The notes under the pieces: model-generated | Told to the model about the DNA's origin: nothing | What the model saw: only the letters and a program-made list of their open reading frames with translations | Databases searched by the model: none | In this document: positions 9,029 to 17,806 of the stretch, one piece after another | Layout: the number at the start of each line of letters is the position of its first letter | Position numbering within the stretch: position 1 is the stretch's first letter | Translations under genes and position numbers: made by a program | From: Caulobacteraceae bacterium | Lineage (GTDB): Bacteria > Pseudomonadota > Alphaproteobacteria > Caulobacterales > Caulobacteraceae | Assembly: GCA_947476325.1 (NCBI GenBank) | Contig: CANJPZ010000006.1 | Location: 51,199 to 115,198 of the forward strand | Direction: 5' to 3' | Length of the DNA: 64,000 nt

Positions 9029-10627
9029 ATGAATTCATCATCCGCCGCGCAGGCCGCCAGACGACGCACCTTCGCCATCATCAGTCACCCCGACGCGGGC
9101 AAGACCACCCTGACGGAAAACCTGCTGCTGGCCGGCGGCGCCATCCGCGCGGCTGGCGCGGTGCGGGCGCGGGGGGAGAACCGGCGGACGCGATCTGACT
9201 GGATGAAGATCGAGCGTGAGCGGGGGATCTCGGTCTCGGCTTCGGTGATGACCTTTGATCACGACGGGCTGATGTTCAATCTGCTCGACACGCCAGGTCA
9301 CGAAGACTTTTCCGAGGACACCTATCGCACCCTGACCGCGGCCGATGCGGCGATCATGGTTCTGGATGCGGCCAAGGGCATCGAGCCCCAGACCCTCAAG
9401 CTGTTTGAGGTCTGTCGTCTGCGCGATATCCCGATCATCACCTTCATCAACAAAATGGACCGCGAAGCGCAGGATCCGTTCGAACTGCTTGATGAGATCG
9501 CCTCCAAACTGGCTCTCGATCCGGCTCCGCTATACTGGCCGGCCGGTTCCGGCGGACGCTTCAAGGGCATGCTCGACTTGCGGCGGCAGCAGTTTCTGCC
9601 ATTTCACAAGAAGGGTGCGAACGACGAGGAGGGGCATCCTGGTCCTGTCGGGGTCCAGTCCAACGCCATTTCGCGGTTCCTTGATCCGGCGGAACTGGAA
9701 GAGGTCACCGAAGGTTTGCAGCTGGTCTCGGAGGCCGCCAAACCATTCGACGTGGAATCCTTCCTTGAAGGCCACATGACGCCGATTTTCTTCGGATCGG
9801 CCTTGCGCCATTTCGGTGTGGACCAGTTGCTCGAGGGCATCGGCGCCTATGCACCACCACCGAGCCCGGCGGCGGCGACCCGCAATGATCAGCCGATCCA
9901 CGTCGCCCCGGGCGAGAGCGAGGTCAGCGGCTTTGTCTTCAAGGTCCAGGCGAACATGGACCCCAACCACCGGGACCGCATCGCCTTTGTGCGCCTGGCT
10001 TCAGGGCGATTTACCCGCGGCATGAAACTGAAGGTCGCCGGCACCGGCAAGCAGTTGTCGGTCAATGCGCCGATGATGTTCTTCGCCTCCGACAGGGAGT
10101 TGGCGGAGGATGCCTTCGCCGGCGACGTCATCGGCATTCCCAACCATGGCGTCCTGCGCGTCGGCGACAGCCTGTCGGAGACCGGGACCGTCCGCTATTC
10201 CGGCCTGCCAAACTTCGCCCCTGAAATCCTGCGCCGGGTGCGGGTCAAGGACCCGCTGAAGGCCAAACACCTGAAGCGGGCGCTCGAAGGCTTGGCGGAA
10301 GAAGGCGTAACCCAGCTTTTCCGGCCCGAACTGGGTTCCGATTTCATCGTCGGGGCAGTAGGTCAGCTTCAGTTCGAGGTAATGGCTGACCGTCTGGCTG
10401 GAGAATACGCCCTGGAATGCATCTTTGAGCCGAGCCCATTTTCGGAAGCGCGGTGGCTCTCGGGCGCCGCGGCCGACCGGTTGGATTTTGAAGGCAAGCA
10501 TCGAGGGTCTATGGCCCGCGACATCGATGGCTCACCCGTATTCCTCGCCAAGTCCGCCTGGGAAGTCGGCTATGTCAGCGAACGCTTTCCCAAGGTCGAA
10601 TTCCTGAAGACGCGCGAACGCGGCTAG
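9029..10627 (+). CDS. prfC: Peptide chain release factor 3
   Basis: A 532-residue translational GTPase. It removes release factors 1 and 2 from the ribosome after termination. The G domain carries SHPDAGKTTLTE (P-loop), the ISVSASVMTF switch I segment, DTPGHEDFSEDTYRTLTAAD (G3) and NKMDREAQDP (G4). The downstream RF3-type domains include VKDPLKAKHLKRALEGLAEE and VGAVGQLQFEVMADRL. The order and length match RF3 and not EF-G. The start is ATG 9029, in a region with no strong Shine-Dalgarno sequence. Confidence 0.96.
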   Translation: MNSSSAAQAARRRTFAIISHPDAGKTTLTENLLLAGGAIRAAGAVRARGENRRTRSDWMKIERERGISVSASVMTFDHDGLMFNLLDTPGHEDFSEDTYRTLTAADAAIMVLDAAKGIEPQTLKLFEVCRLRDIPIITFINKMDREAQDPFELLDEIASKLALDPAPLYWPAGSGGRFKGMLDLRRQQFLPFHKKGANDEEGHPGPVGVQSNAISRFLDPAELEEVTEGLQLVSEAAKPFDVESFLEGHMTPIFFGSALRHFGVDQLLEGIGAYAPPPSPAAATRNDQPIHVAPGESEVSGFVFKVQANMDPNHRDRIAFVRLASGRFTRGMKLKVAGTGKQLSVNAPMMFFASDRELAEDAFAGDVIGIPNHGVLRVGDSLSETGTVRYSGLPNFAPEILRRVRVKDPLKAKHLKRALEGLAEEGVTQLFRPELGSDFIVGAVGQLQFEVMADRLAGEYALECIFEPSPFSEARWLSGAAADRLDFEGKHRGSMARDIDGSPVFLAKSAWEVGYVSERFPKVEFLKTRERG

Positions 10628-10710
10628 TCGTCCTTGCGGCGACATCTATGAGCTTGGCCTGCAGGATGTTATATGGACGGAATTGACCATTCTGAGCCAG
10701 GAGATATCCC

Positions 10711-11844
10711 ATGGTGAACTCAGCAATCGGTATTGCGTCGATCCTCACCCTTCAGCTCGTCGGTTCCTCCCCACTTGTCCAGCCGACGGGACCCGAAAAC
10801 CAGTTCAGCGCCGGGGCCACTAACGCCAGGGGCGGCGGCCAGGCGACCGGCGACGTGCGCTTCCAGGCCACGGGCGAGCGGAATTTTGACAAGGCGCCGG
10901 AGTGGATCAGGGCGCCGCAGCCGAAGGCGGTTGGACTGGTCTACCCGACCCAGGCGCTACGCAGCGGGCGAAACGGCGCGGCCGAAATCAAGTGCATCCT
11001 GACGGTCGATGGTGCGCTCAGCGGCTGTGCGACCATCAGCGAATCGCCAACCGGGCAAGGCTTTGGAGACGCGGCCCTCAATCTGACACCGGACCTGAAC
11101 ATAAAGCCGGCCATGAAGGCGGGACGTCCAGTCGCGACCGAAGTCAGCATCAATGCCAGCTTCAGCGCCCCGGCTGCAACGATCGGCTCTTATATTCCGG
11201 GCACCGACATTTCCGCCCTGCAGCCGGTCTTGACCAATCCGGTGTGGTCGCAAGCCCCCTCCTACGCCCAGGTGGTCGCTGCCTACCCTTCGCGCGCGCG
11301 CACTGAATCGGTCGGCGGTCGCGTGTCCCTAGAATGCACCCTAGCAGCTGACGGTCACTTCCAGGAGTCCTGTCTTGTCCGCAATGAGGAACCTGTCGGA
11401 TATGGCTTTGGTGCGGCCGCCGTTGAACTGGCCAGGATGTTCGTGACCTCGCCGACCCTTTCTGACGGCAAGTCAGCAGTCGGCGCAAACCTGCGGCTGC
11501 CGTTCACATTTTCGACCCGCATGCTTCAGCCCGGCCAGACGGTTACCGGCTCGCCATCGCTGATGGCGATTCCAACGAACCTGGAACTGGGGGCGGCCTT
11601 CCCGCGTCCGGCCCGGCGCGCAGGCGTCGACCAAAGCCGCGCGGCCATGGATTGCACCGTGGCGCCGGGCGGCAGTCTGAGCAGTTGCACCGTCGTTCGT
11701 GAGTCGCCCACGGGCGTTGGCGTGGCCGCAGGGGCCATGCAGCTTGCGCCAAAATACAAGGTTTCGCTGTGGTCATCGGACGGACTGCCGGTTATCGGCA
11801 GCACGGTCCGGGTGCCCGTTAGCTACGAGCTGACCGTTCGTTAG
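10711..11844 (+). CDS. Exported protein with three TonB C-terminal-like repeats
   Basis: A 377-residue protein with a weak signal sequence (IGIASILTLQLVGSSPLV) and three copies of a TonB-C-like module, at about residues 75-150, 180-265 and 285-375. Each copy opens with a YP/FP-x-x-A motif, and each has a Cys pair around a DG or GG turn (KCILTVDGALSGC, ECTLAADGHFQESC, DCTVAPGGSLSSC), then an SPTG-like or EPVG segment. The pairs probably form disulfides in the periplasm. There is no proline-rich energy-transducing neck and no convincing anchor, so it is unlikely to be a classical TonB. GGAG (10700-10703) precedes the ATG. Confidence 0.75.
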   Translation: MVNSAIGIASILTLQLVGSSPLVQPTGPENQFSAGATNARGGGQATGDVRFQATGERNFDKAPEWIRAPQPKAVGLVYPTQALRSGRNGAAEIKCILTVDGALSGCATISESPTGQGFGDAALNLTPDLNIKPAMKAGRPVATEVSINASFSAPAATIGSYIPGTDISALQPVLTNPVWSQAPSYAQVVAAYPSRARTESVGGRVSLECTLAADGHFQESCLVRNEEPVGYGFGAAAVELARMFVTSPTLSDGKSAVGANLRLPFTFSTRMLQPGQTVTGSPSLMAIPTNLELGAAFPRPARRAGVDQSRAAMDCTVAPGGSLSSCTVVRESPTGVGVAAGAMQLAPKYKVSLWSSDGLPVIGSTVRVPVSYELTVR

Positions 11845-11951
11845 ACGCATGAGCCGACCGTGCGCGGTGTGATGGTGCCGGTCTTGCTCTTCAGTCCTCA
11901 TGGGCACAACGTGCGTCCCGCGCCGGGACGTCCGGCACGAGAGGATTGCTG

Positions 11952-13268
11952 ATGTTTGAGTTCAGACGCCTGTTTCAGCCGGCGGCATCTCGCAGCCAGG
12001 GCGGCGTCGCAGCCGAAAATTCGGCGCGTCTGGAACTTCTTGATTTGCCGCTGCTGAAGCTGGAGGCCCAGGCGGCCGACCGGACGGCTGCGAGATCTGG
12101 CGCGGCGGACAAGGTTCAGGCGAGACTCTGGCAGGCCCACGTATGGCGCGATCTGGCCCGCCGGACGGGCGACGTTATCGCGCTCCGCAAGGCGGCTTCC
12201 GCCGCTCAGATGGCCGCTGACGAAAAATCCTTCTACGCGGGTGAGGCGCGCTTCGAACAGGCGCTCTGCGCCATGTTGGGTTGCGAAATGTTCGGCGATG
12301 AAGGGCTCAACGCCGCGGCTGACCGCGCCTTGACCGAAGCTGCAATCACAACGGGCCTTGTTCAGGCCGAGGCGTTGGGTCATCGGGCTCGGATCGCGGG
12401 CCTGCAGGAGCTGGCAAAGGGCGAGGCCATGTCGGCGCTCGCCGCGCTGACCGGTTATGACGCCGCAGCCAACCTGATGCGCGCGCGACCAAAGGATGCA
12501 GCGGCCCGACTGGCCCTGGCGCAGGCGCGTCTGGAGCGATCAGTTTTGACGGCCCGTTGTGGGCAGGCGCTCGGCTCCGACGCCCTGATCGCCCGCGCCG
12601 CGACTGATCTGGGCGAAGTGCACCAGTCCCTGGACGCGGCCTATCACCCCCTGACCTGGAGCCGGGCGGCGATTGCACGCGCTCAGATCCTCACGCAACT
12701 GGGGGAAATTAATGGTGACCTGCGCGGTCTGAGCGAGGCAATCGAGACCCTGTCCCGGGTCTTTGACGTCCTGCTAAAGGATCACAGTCCTCTCGACTGG
12801 GCCGCCGCCCAGGCGGCGCATGGCGGGGCCTTGCGCGCTCTGGCCGCGGCGAGCGGCCTGGACGATGCCTGGTCGAAGGCCAGCGGGGCCTATGACCGGG
12901 CCTGGAGCATTGTTCGCGATCATCCGGCCTTGAAGGCTCGCGCCATCATTGGCGAGCGGCGGGCCGCCCTGGCCATCCAGATTGCGGTCGCGCATGGCGA
13001 CCTGATGGAACTGGCCACGGTGGAAGCCGCTTTCCGTTGTGACCTGGCCGCAGCGGATCCGCACCGCGACGCCGTTGGCTGGGCGTTGTGCCAGTTCAAT
13101 CTCGGGAGAGTCTATCTGGCCCGCGGCGCCCTCGGTCGAGCAACGCCAGAAGACAAGGCCCGCGCCGCCATGGCGATCGTTGAGGCCCAGGCGGTGTTTG
13201 ATGAATACGGTTTGGCGACCGTCGCTGCCGCGGCCGGCCGGGTCCTCACGGCTGAAAACTCGAAATGA
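11952..13268 (+). CDS. Helical repeat (TPR-like) protein of unknown function
   Basis: A 438-residue, Ala-rich, all-helical protein. Regularly spaced A/L/E helices such as ARLWQAHVWRDLARRTGD, AEARFEQALCAML-like and LSEAIETLSRVFDVLLKD resemble tetratricopeptide-type repeats. No signal peptide or membrane segment is seen, so it is probably a cytoplasmic scaffold. The ATG at 11952 is chosen because AGAGGA ends six bases upstream; an in-frame TTG at 11946 is too close to that site. I do not recognise a specific family. Confidence 0.65.
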   Translation: MFEFRRLFQPAASRSQGGVAAENSARLELLDLPLLKLEAQAADRTAARSGAADKVQARLWQAHVWRDLARRTGDVIALRKAASAAQMAADEKSFYAGEARFEQALCAMLGCEMFGDEGLNAAADRALTEAAITTGLVQAEALGHRARIAGLQELAKGEAMSALAALTGYDAAANLMRARPKDAAARLALAQARLERSVLTARCGQALGSDALIARAATDLGEVHQSLDAAYHPLTWSRAAIARAQILTQLGEINGDLRGLSEAIETLSRVFDVLLKDHSPLDWAAAQAAHGGALRALAAASGLDDAWSKASGAYDRAWSIVRDHPALKARAIIGERRAALAIQIAVAHGDLMELATVEAAFRCDLAAADPHRDAVGWALCQFNLGRVYLARGALGRATPEDKARAAMAIVEAQAVFDEYGLATVAAAAGRVLTAENSK

Positions 13269-13290
13269 AACTGACCTCGACGGACCAAAC

Positions 13291-13404
13291 TTACGCCGCC
13301 ACATCCCCGGTCTGACGGCGCATGCGCCAGAAGCGGATCGTGCGCGTGGCCGCATCCTTGGGAAGGGCGGAATAGAGATCGCCGTATTCGCGCGCCCGGC
13401 CCAT
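13291..13404 (-). CDS. Possible 37-residue small protein
   Basis: The ATG at 13404 opens a short frame (MGRAREYGDLYSALPKDAAT, then a basic IRFWRMRRQ segment) ending with TAA at 13291-13293. GAGG lies eight bases before the ATG, and the codon choice is GC-rich like the neighbours. The frame is the same as that of the DUF2336 gene just upstream, about 60 bp after its stop, so translation from the same message is possible. The length is below what composition alone can prove. Confidence 0.4.
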   Translation of the reverse strand: MGRAREYGDLYSALPKDAATRTIRFWRMRRQTGDVAA

Positions 13405-13464
13405 GGCGTCTGCCTCGTTACCCAAAATGAGAATTGCAAAGGTCAGGAATAGCGCCCGTTCGAA

Positions 13465-14301
13465 TTAGGCTGCCTTGCAGATGATGGCGAGAGCGTCGAG
13501 TTCCTTGCGCTCAAGGATGCGTCGTGCGGTGTGAAAATCAACGCCGGCCAGTTCAGCCAGAGCGACCAGAAAGCGGGTTGTCTCTCCGCCACGTAGCATG
13601 CCGGACAAGGCCTGGGGTGTGATCTGCCCGCGCCGCTTCATCGCACGAATGGCTGTCTCTGCTTCAACATAGTCGCCTGGAAGTGCGCCATCCCGGGCTG
13701 CAACTGTCTTGCGTCCGACGCTTAACGCGGCTTCCAGATCGGCGGCGCTCAGGCTGTTGTTCTTTTCGAGGATCTGGTCGCGAAGGCGGGCCTCGACGAC
13801 GAAATACATCTCGTTCAGCAGGTCGATCGGCAAGTTGTGGCGATCGATGACAGCCTCGTGCAACGCCGGATTGCCCTGGGCGCGGTCTACGATGGTTTCT
13901 TGAGCCTGACGAGACAGCGCCGCAGAGGGATTGCGCAACAAGACATTCAAAGTCTCGTCGGTGCCCCGTTTGACGATTTCGTCGGTAACCGGCGCTGAAA
14001 CGCCCTGGCGTTGCGACAGAGCGCGCAGATGCGCTTCGCCCTTCGTCTGGGCGATTCGCAGCTGATCTTCCACGCTTAGCCCCGCGGACCGGGCGAGAAT
14101 CGGTGCAGCGACGGCAATATTGTCGGAAGCCAGGTCAGATAGCAGGCGACGCGGCGCCTGGGCGGAACCAGCCACCCGCTCGGCCAGTTCGATGCGAACG
14201 GCTTCTTCCATCTCCACGCTGAGCTGACAGAGCACGTTATCGAAGAGGTCCAGTCCTGCCGGTGTGTGAGGTTCCTCGCCCGCAAAGAACAGGTTGGTCA
14301 C
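13465..14301 (-). CDS. DUF2336 domain protein with an early in-frame stop
   Basis: A second DUF2336 protein. Translated from the GTG at 14301 it has 278 residues (TNLFFAGEEPHTPAGLDLFD onward), ending LDALAIICKAA. The family sequence continues upstream in the same frame: LTELAAEPSSDRRRDLLREV precedes it without a break, and beyond a TAA at 14361-14359 lies MTSSKLH from an ATG at 14382. The natural N-terminus therefore looks like MTSSKLH-x-LTELAAE with a CAA/CAG-type codon changed to TAA. Translation may restart at CTG 14358 or GTG 14301, or the gene may be inactive. The 14382 ATG lies 8 bp after the stop of the Pro-rich gene, suggesting an operon. Confidence 0.7.
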   Translation of the reverse strand: MTNLFFAGEEPHTPAGLDLFDNVLCQLSVEMEEAVRIELAERVAGSAQAPRRLLSDLASDNIAVAAPILARSAGLSVEDQLRIAQTKGEAHLRALSQRQGVSAPVTDEIVKRGTDETLNVLLRNPSAALSRQAQETIVDRAQGNPALHEAVIDRHNLPIDLLNEMYFVVEARLRDQILEKNNSLSAADLEAALSVGRKTVAARDGALPGDYVEAETAIRAMKRRGQITPQALSGMLRGGETTRFLVALAELAGVDFHTARRILERKELDALAIICKAA

Positions 14302-14389
14302 TTCACGAAGCAGATCGCGCCGCCGATCACTCGACGGCTCGGCGGCCAGTTCAGTCAGTTAATGAAGCTTGCTACTCGTCATATTTGTA

Positions 14390-15187
14390 TCAGTTCTTGG
14401 TCTGCCCTTGAGATTCGGCGTGCGCCCTCGGCTGGTAGTCCGTGTCGTCCTGAGCTGCCAGAGATGGGGTCGACGGCGTCTCTGCCAGAGTCAGGCCGGG
14501 TCCCTGCACGACAGGCTGGGTCGGCGGCGGGATTGGATCAGGCTGCATGCCGAATTCCCGGCCCACAGAATATATGCGCGGGCCGGGCTTGGCGGTGGCC
14601 GATGCTGTTTGGGCGGGCGCCGCGGCTGCAGGCGGGGCGGCGGCAGCAGTTTCATAACCCGGATAATGGGCGATCTGCGGCACCTTGTAGCCTGGATATG
14701 CGCGGGGCTTTTCGGCGGGCTGAACAGAAGTCGGCGCCAATGAGGCCGTGGGCGCAGGCGGCGGAGTGCGCAAGGGCGTCAGGGGGGGCTGGGCAGGGGG
14801 CGCCGGGACGGGCGCGGAACTCTGAACCGGAGCGGCGGACCCAGGATGGACGGCAGGTGCCGGGCGGAACGTGGGGCTGGCAGCGATCGGTCGCGGCGCC
14901 GAGGCAGGGGGCGGAAGGGAAGCGACGGCGACAGGTGCGGCGGGGGAGCGCTGGGCTTCTCGCTGGGCCCACGGCGACAAGGGCTCTGGCCGACCGCTTC
15001 CGGTCACGTCGGGTGCCGCTGGGTTTGCCGGCGTCTTGCCGGGCCAGTTCAAGGCGCCGGCGGACCAGCCTTGCGTTGGGGCCGGCGCGGGAAGAGGCGA
15101 CGGCGGGCCATATCGGCTCTGGGCATGGGTCTGCAGGCCGAATCCGGTGGATGCGATGGCGATGACAAAGACGAGGCGCGGGCGCAT
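14390..15187 (-). CDS. Proline/alanine-rich exported protein
   Basis: A 265-residue protein with a signal peptide (VFVIAIASTGFGLQTHAQS) and a low-complexity body dominated by Pro and Ala (for example PSPLPAPAP, PAPPAQPPL). No folded domain stands out apart from short conserved-looking pieces (AYPGYKVPQIAHYPGYET, GPRIYSVGREFGMQPDPIPP). It is likely an extended periplasmic or surface linker protein. Repetitive composition makes homology-based naming unsafe. Confidence 0.6.
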   Translation of the reverse strand: MRPRLVFVIAIASTGFGLQTHAQSRYGPPSPLPAPAPTQGWSAGALNWPGKTPANPAAPDVTGSGRPEPLSPWAQREAQRSPAAPVAVASLPPPASAPRPIAASPTFRPAPAVHPGSAAPVQSSAPVPAPPAQPPLTPLRTPPPAPTASLAPTSVQPAEKPRAYPGYKVPQIAHYPGYETAAAAPPAAAAPAQTASATAKPGPRIYSVGREFGMQPDPIPPPTQPVVQGPGLTLAETPSTPSLAAQDDTDYQPRAHAESQGQTKN

Positions 15188-15244
15188 GGCGGGTCCACAG
15201 ACGTATGATCATGTGTAGATAGCTGGCCCGGGCTTAATCTTGGG

Positions 15245-16012
15245 CTAACGGCCGCGCCAACGTTGGAGCACCCATTGTTCCAGACTCTGAAGCGCCGCGT
15301 AGAGCAGACCGCCCATTATCGCGAGCGTGAACAACGCGGCAAACAGTCGAGGCGTTTGCAATTTGTTTCCAGCCTCCAGAATGCGCCAGGCCAGGCCCTG
15401 GCTGGATCCTGTGCGAGCGACGAATTCGGCGACGACGGCGCCGATCAAAGCTTGCCCTGCGGCCACTTTGTGCCCTTCCAGAATGAAGGGTGCGGCGGCG
15501 GGCAGGCGCAGTCGGAACAGTCTTTGCCAACGGTTGGCGCCGTAAAGATCGAACAGTCGCTCAAGGTCAGGATCTGCTGACTTCAGGCCGGTCAGGGCGC
15601 CGGAAAACACCGGGAAGAAGGCCACGATCGACGCCAGGGCGACGATCGCTCTGCCCGAATGGTCCAGCCCGGCCCAGATCACTGCCAGGGGCGCGATGGC
15701 GATGATCGGGGTGACCTGAAGGCCGACGGCTAGCGGTTTGATCGCGCGCTCAAGCACCGGACTGGCCGCCAGACCCAGGGCAAGGCCCGTTCCAAGCACG
15801 CTGACGACGACAAGGGCCGTCAGGGCCATGGACAGGGTGTTCCAGGCGGAGGACATAAGGAGTGGCGCGTCAGTGACTGTGGCGATGGCGATCTGGCTGG
15901 GAGCCGGCAGAAAGTAAGTAGGCACTGCAAAAATCCTGCATGCGACCTCCCAGGCCGCCAAAAGTGCGGCGATCAATAGAACCGGCGCTATGACCCCGGA
16001 GATGTGCTTCAC
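15245..16012 (-). CDS. ABC transporter permease (NitT/TauT type)
   Basis: A 255-residue inner-membrane permease of the BPD_transp_1 fold with about six transmembrane segments. The EAA-type loop is visible as DLERLFDLYGANRWQRLFRL followed by RLPAAAPFILEG. The start is GTG 16012, which overlaps the ATPase stop by four bases (GTGA), so translation is coupled. It forms the membrane channel of the importer encoded by the two upstream genes. Confidence 0.88.
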   Translation of the reverse strand: MKHISGVIAPVLLIAALLAAWEVACRIFAVPTYFLPAPSQIAIATVTDAPLLMSSAWNTLSMALTALVVVSVLGTGLALGLAASPVLERAIKPLAVGLQVTPIIAIAPLAVIWAGLDHSGRAIVALASIVAFFPVFSGALTGLKSADPDLERLFDLYGANRWQRLFRLRLPAAAPFILEGHKVAAGQALIGAVVAEFVARTGSSQGLAWRILEAGNKLQTPRLFAALFTLAIMGGLLYAALQSLEQWVLQRWRGR

Positions 16013-16749
16013 GCCGCCAATCCCATTGAGGCTGACAAAAGGCTTGAAACGGATTCCACAGCGGCGCGGAACCTCGGGCTGGTTCTGAATCCATTCGGCC
16101 GCGGCAGATCGCCCGCGATTTCGATCTCGCCGCCGATGCGGCCGGGCGAGGGGGTTAACACCAGGACGCGGTGGGCCATATAGACGGCCTCTTCGACATT
16201 GTGAGTCACGAAGACGATGGCGGGTCGCGAGGCGGCCCAAAGGGTGTGCACGTCGTCGGCCAGGGCGCGGCGGGTAATCTCGTCAAGGGCTGCGAAGGGC
16301 TCGTCGAGCAGCAATAGTTTGGGATCGGCGACCAAGGCGCGCGCGAGAGCGACCCGCATCGCCATGCCGCCAGACAGTTGAGCCGGCTTCAGATCAGCGA
16401 CCCCAGGCAGCTTCACCCGTGACAGGGCTGCATCTGCACGCTTCCTTGCGGCCAACTTCGCGGTTCCAGCCAGTTCAAGCGGCAGGGCTACGTTTGATCT
16501 GGAGCTTGCCCATGGCATGAGCGTCGGCGCCTGAAACACCAGCGCGGTTTCCCCCTGTCCGATCGATCGGGTGACCAACCCCGACGCCGGCATTTCAAGG
16601 CCAGCCAACAGTCGCATCGCCGTCGACTTGCCGCATCCGGAAGGACCGACCAAGGCGATAATTTCGCCGGCTTTCAGGGTCAGACTGAGGGGGCCCAGCG
16701 CCACACCCTGGCCATAGGCGATAGTTACGTTTTCGAGCGCGGCGATCAT
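16009..16749 (-). CDS. ABC transporter ATPase (NitT/TauT type)
   Basis: A 246-residue nucleotide-binding subunit with Walker A (GPSGCGKST), Q-loop (VFQAPTLMPW), signature (LSGGMAMRVALARAL), Walker B plus D-loop (LLLLDEPFAALD) and H-loop (VFVTHNVEEAVYM), all in the normal order. It energises the importer. The start ATG at 16749 overlaps the stop of the binding-protein gene (ATGA). In the signature motif the usual Gln/Arg after SGG is Met-Ala, as seen in some members of this family. Confidence 0.92.
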   Translation of the reverse strand: MIAALENVTIAYGQGVALGPLSLTLKAGEIIALVGPSGCGKSTAMRLLAGLEMPASGLVTRSIGQGETALVFQAPTLMPWASSRSNVALPLELAGTAKLAARKRADAALSRVKLPGVADLKPAQLSGGMAMRVALARALVADPKLLLLDEPFAALDEITRRALADDVHTLWAASRPAIVFVTHNVEEAVYMAHRVLVLTPSPGRIGGEIEIAGDLPRPNGFRTSPRFRAAVESVSSLLSASMGLAA

Positions 16750-17732
16750 TTTTCGCCGCCAAGAAACTCCAGCGTATAGGCCTTGTGATAATCAAGGCTG
16801 GCCGGATAAAGGCCCTGGGCCGAGGCCATCTTGAAGAAGGCTTCCCAGCGCGCATCGCTCATCGCGCCGATCCCTTGGGTCAACGCGTCGCCTGACTCGA
16901 CTATGCCGTACGAACGCATGCGCTTGCGTGCTTCGTCCAACTCGGCGGGCGCTTTTTCGGGGTTGTCCTTGCGGATCAGCGCATCCCCCGGCGACGGGTC
17001 GCCATTCAGATAGGAACGCCACCCTGCCGCCGTCGCTTCGACAAAGGCCCGGATTGCTGCCGGGTTTGACTTGATCAGGCTGTCTGGCGCCAGGATCATG
17101 GCGGCGTACCCGGGATAGCCTTCGTCCGCCAACAGGAAGACCTTGGGTTCAAAGCCGGCTTGCTGCTGGATGATGTAGGGCTCGCTGGTCACATAGCCCT
17201 GCATGATCGCGCGCTTGTCCTGCAGGAAGACGGTTGCAGAGGGGTTGGCGCGGATCTGGCTGTCGGAAAAGCCGTACTTGGCTTTTATCCACAGCCAGAA
17301 CCCCGTCACCGACGCGTCCGACATCATGATCGGACGGCCCTTCATATCAGCGATAGAGGTGATCCCCTGATCGGGGTGGGCCATCAGCACCTGCGGGTCC
17401 TTTTGCATCGTTGCCGCCACGGCGCGTACTGGAACACCCTCGCGCGCGAGGTTAAGGGCAATGAAGCTGTTTGAACCCATGCCCAACTCGATGGCGCCCG
17501 AGGCGACCAGTTCGGGGACATTCGCGCTTGGCCCGCCCTGTATGATCTGCACATCCAGGCCGCGCCTGGCGTACTCACCCGTTGCGAGCGCCTGGTAAAA
17601 GCCTCCGTGTTCGGCCTGGGCGCGCCAGTCGGTTGCAAACCGGAGGTGGACGCCTGGAGCTTTGTTCGGGGCTGGGGCCGGCGCGCACGCAACCAGCGCA
17701 AGGCATACCAGCGTCGCCATCAATCGCTTCAT
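16746..17732 (-). CDS. NMT1/THI5-like substrate-binding lipoprotein
   Basis: A 328-residue periplasmic binding protein. The signal peptide ends in a lipobox (LALVAC), giving a probable lipid anchor. The NMT1/THI5 fold is indicated by FATDWRAQAEHGGFYQALA, GLDVQIIQGGPSANV and LVASGAIELGMGSNSF. Members bind nitrate, sulfonates or thiamine-pyrimidine precursors; the HGGFYQA segment leans towards the pyrimidine-precursor (ThiY-like) group, but this is inference. The start ATG at 17732 has AGAGAGG upstream. It heads the importer operon; the 74-bp leader has no TPP-riboswitch core. Confidence 0.85.
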   Translation of the reverse strand: MKRLMATLVCLALVACAPAPAPNKAPGVHLRFATDWRAQAEHGGFYQALATGEYARRGLDVQIIQGGPSANVPELVASGAIELGMGSNSFIALNLAREGVPVRAVAATMQKDPQVLMAHPDQGITSIADMKGRPIMMSDASVTGFWLWIKAKYGFSDSQIRANPSATVFLQDKRAIMQGYVTSEPYIIQQQAGFEPKVFLLADEGYPGYAAMILAPDSLIKSNPAAIRAFVEATAAGWRSYLNGDPSPGDALIRKDNPEKAPAELDEARKRMRSYGIVESGDALTQGIGAMSDARWEAFFKMASAQGLYPASLDYHKAYTLEFLGGEK

Positions 17733-17806
17733 GGAATGCCTCTCTTGCGCGTTGCCGAAGCGGTAGGTTAGGCCCGCATTGGCTCGCAACCAAGCCCCGA
17801 GTGGGG

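Noticed and set aside
14266..15165. A 299-codon + strand frame opposite the Pro-rich exported protein
   Set aside because: Arg/Gly/Ala-rich shadow of a Pro/Ala-rich gene; the minus strand has a signal peptide and a sensible start.
17733..17806. Possible TPP riboswitch before the NMT1/THI5-type operon
   Set aside because: Only a short CCCC/GGGG hairpin is visible; the conserved CUGAGA and ACCUGA cores are missing and the leader is too short.
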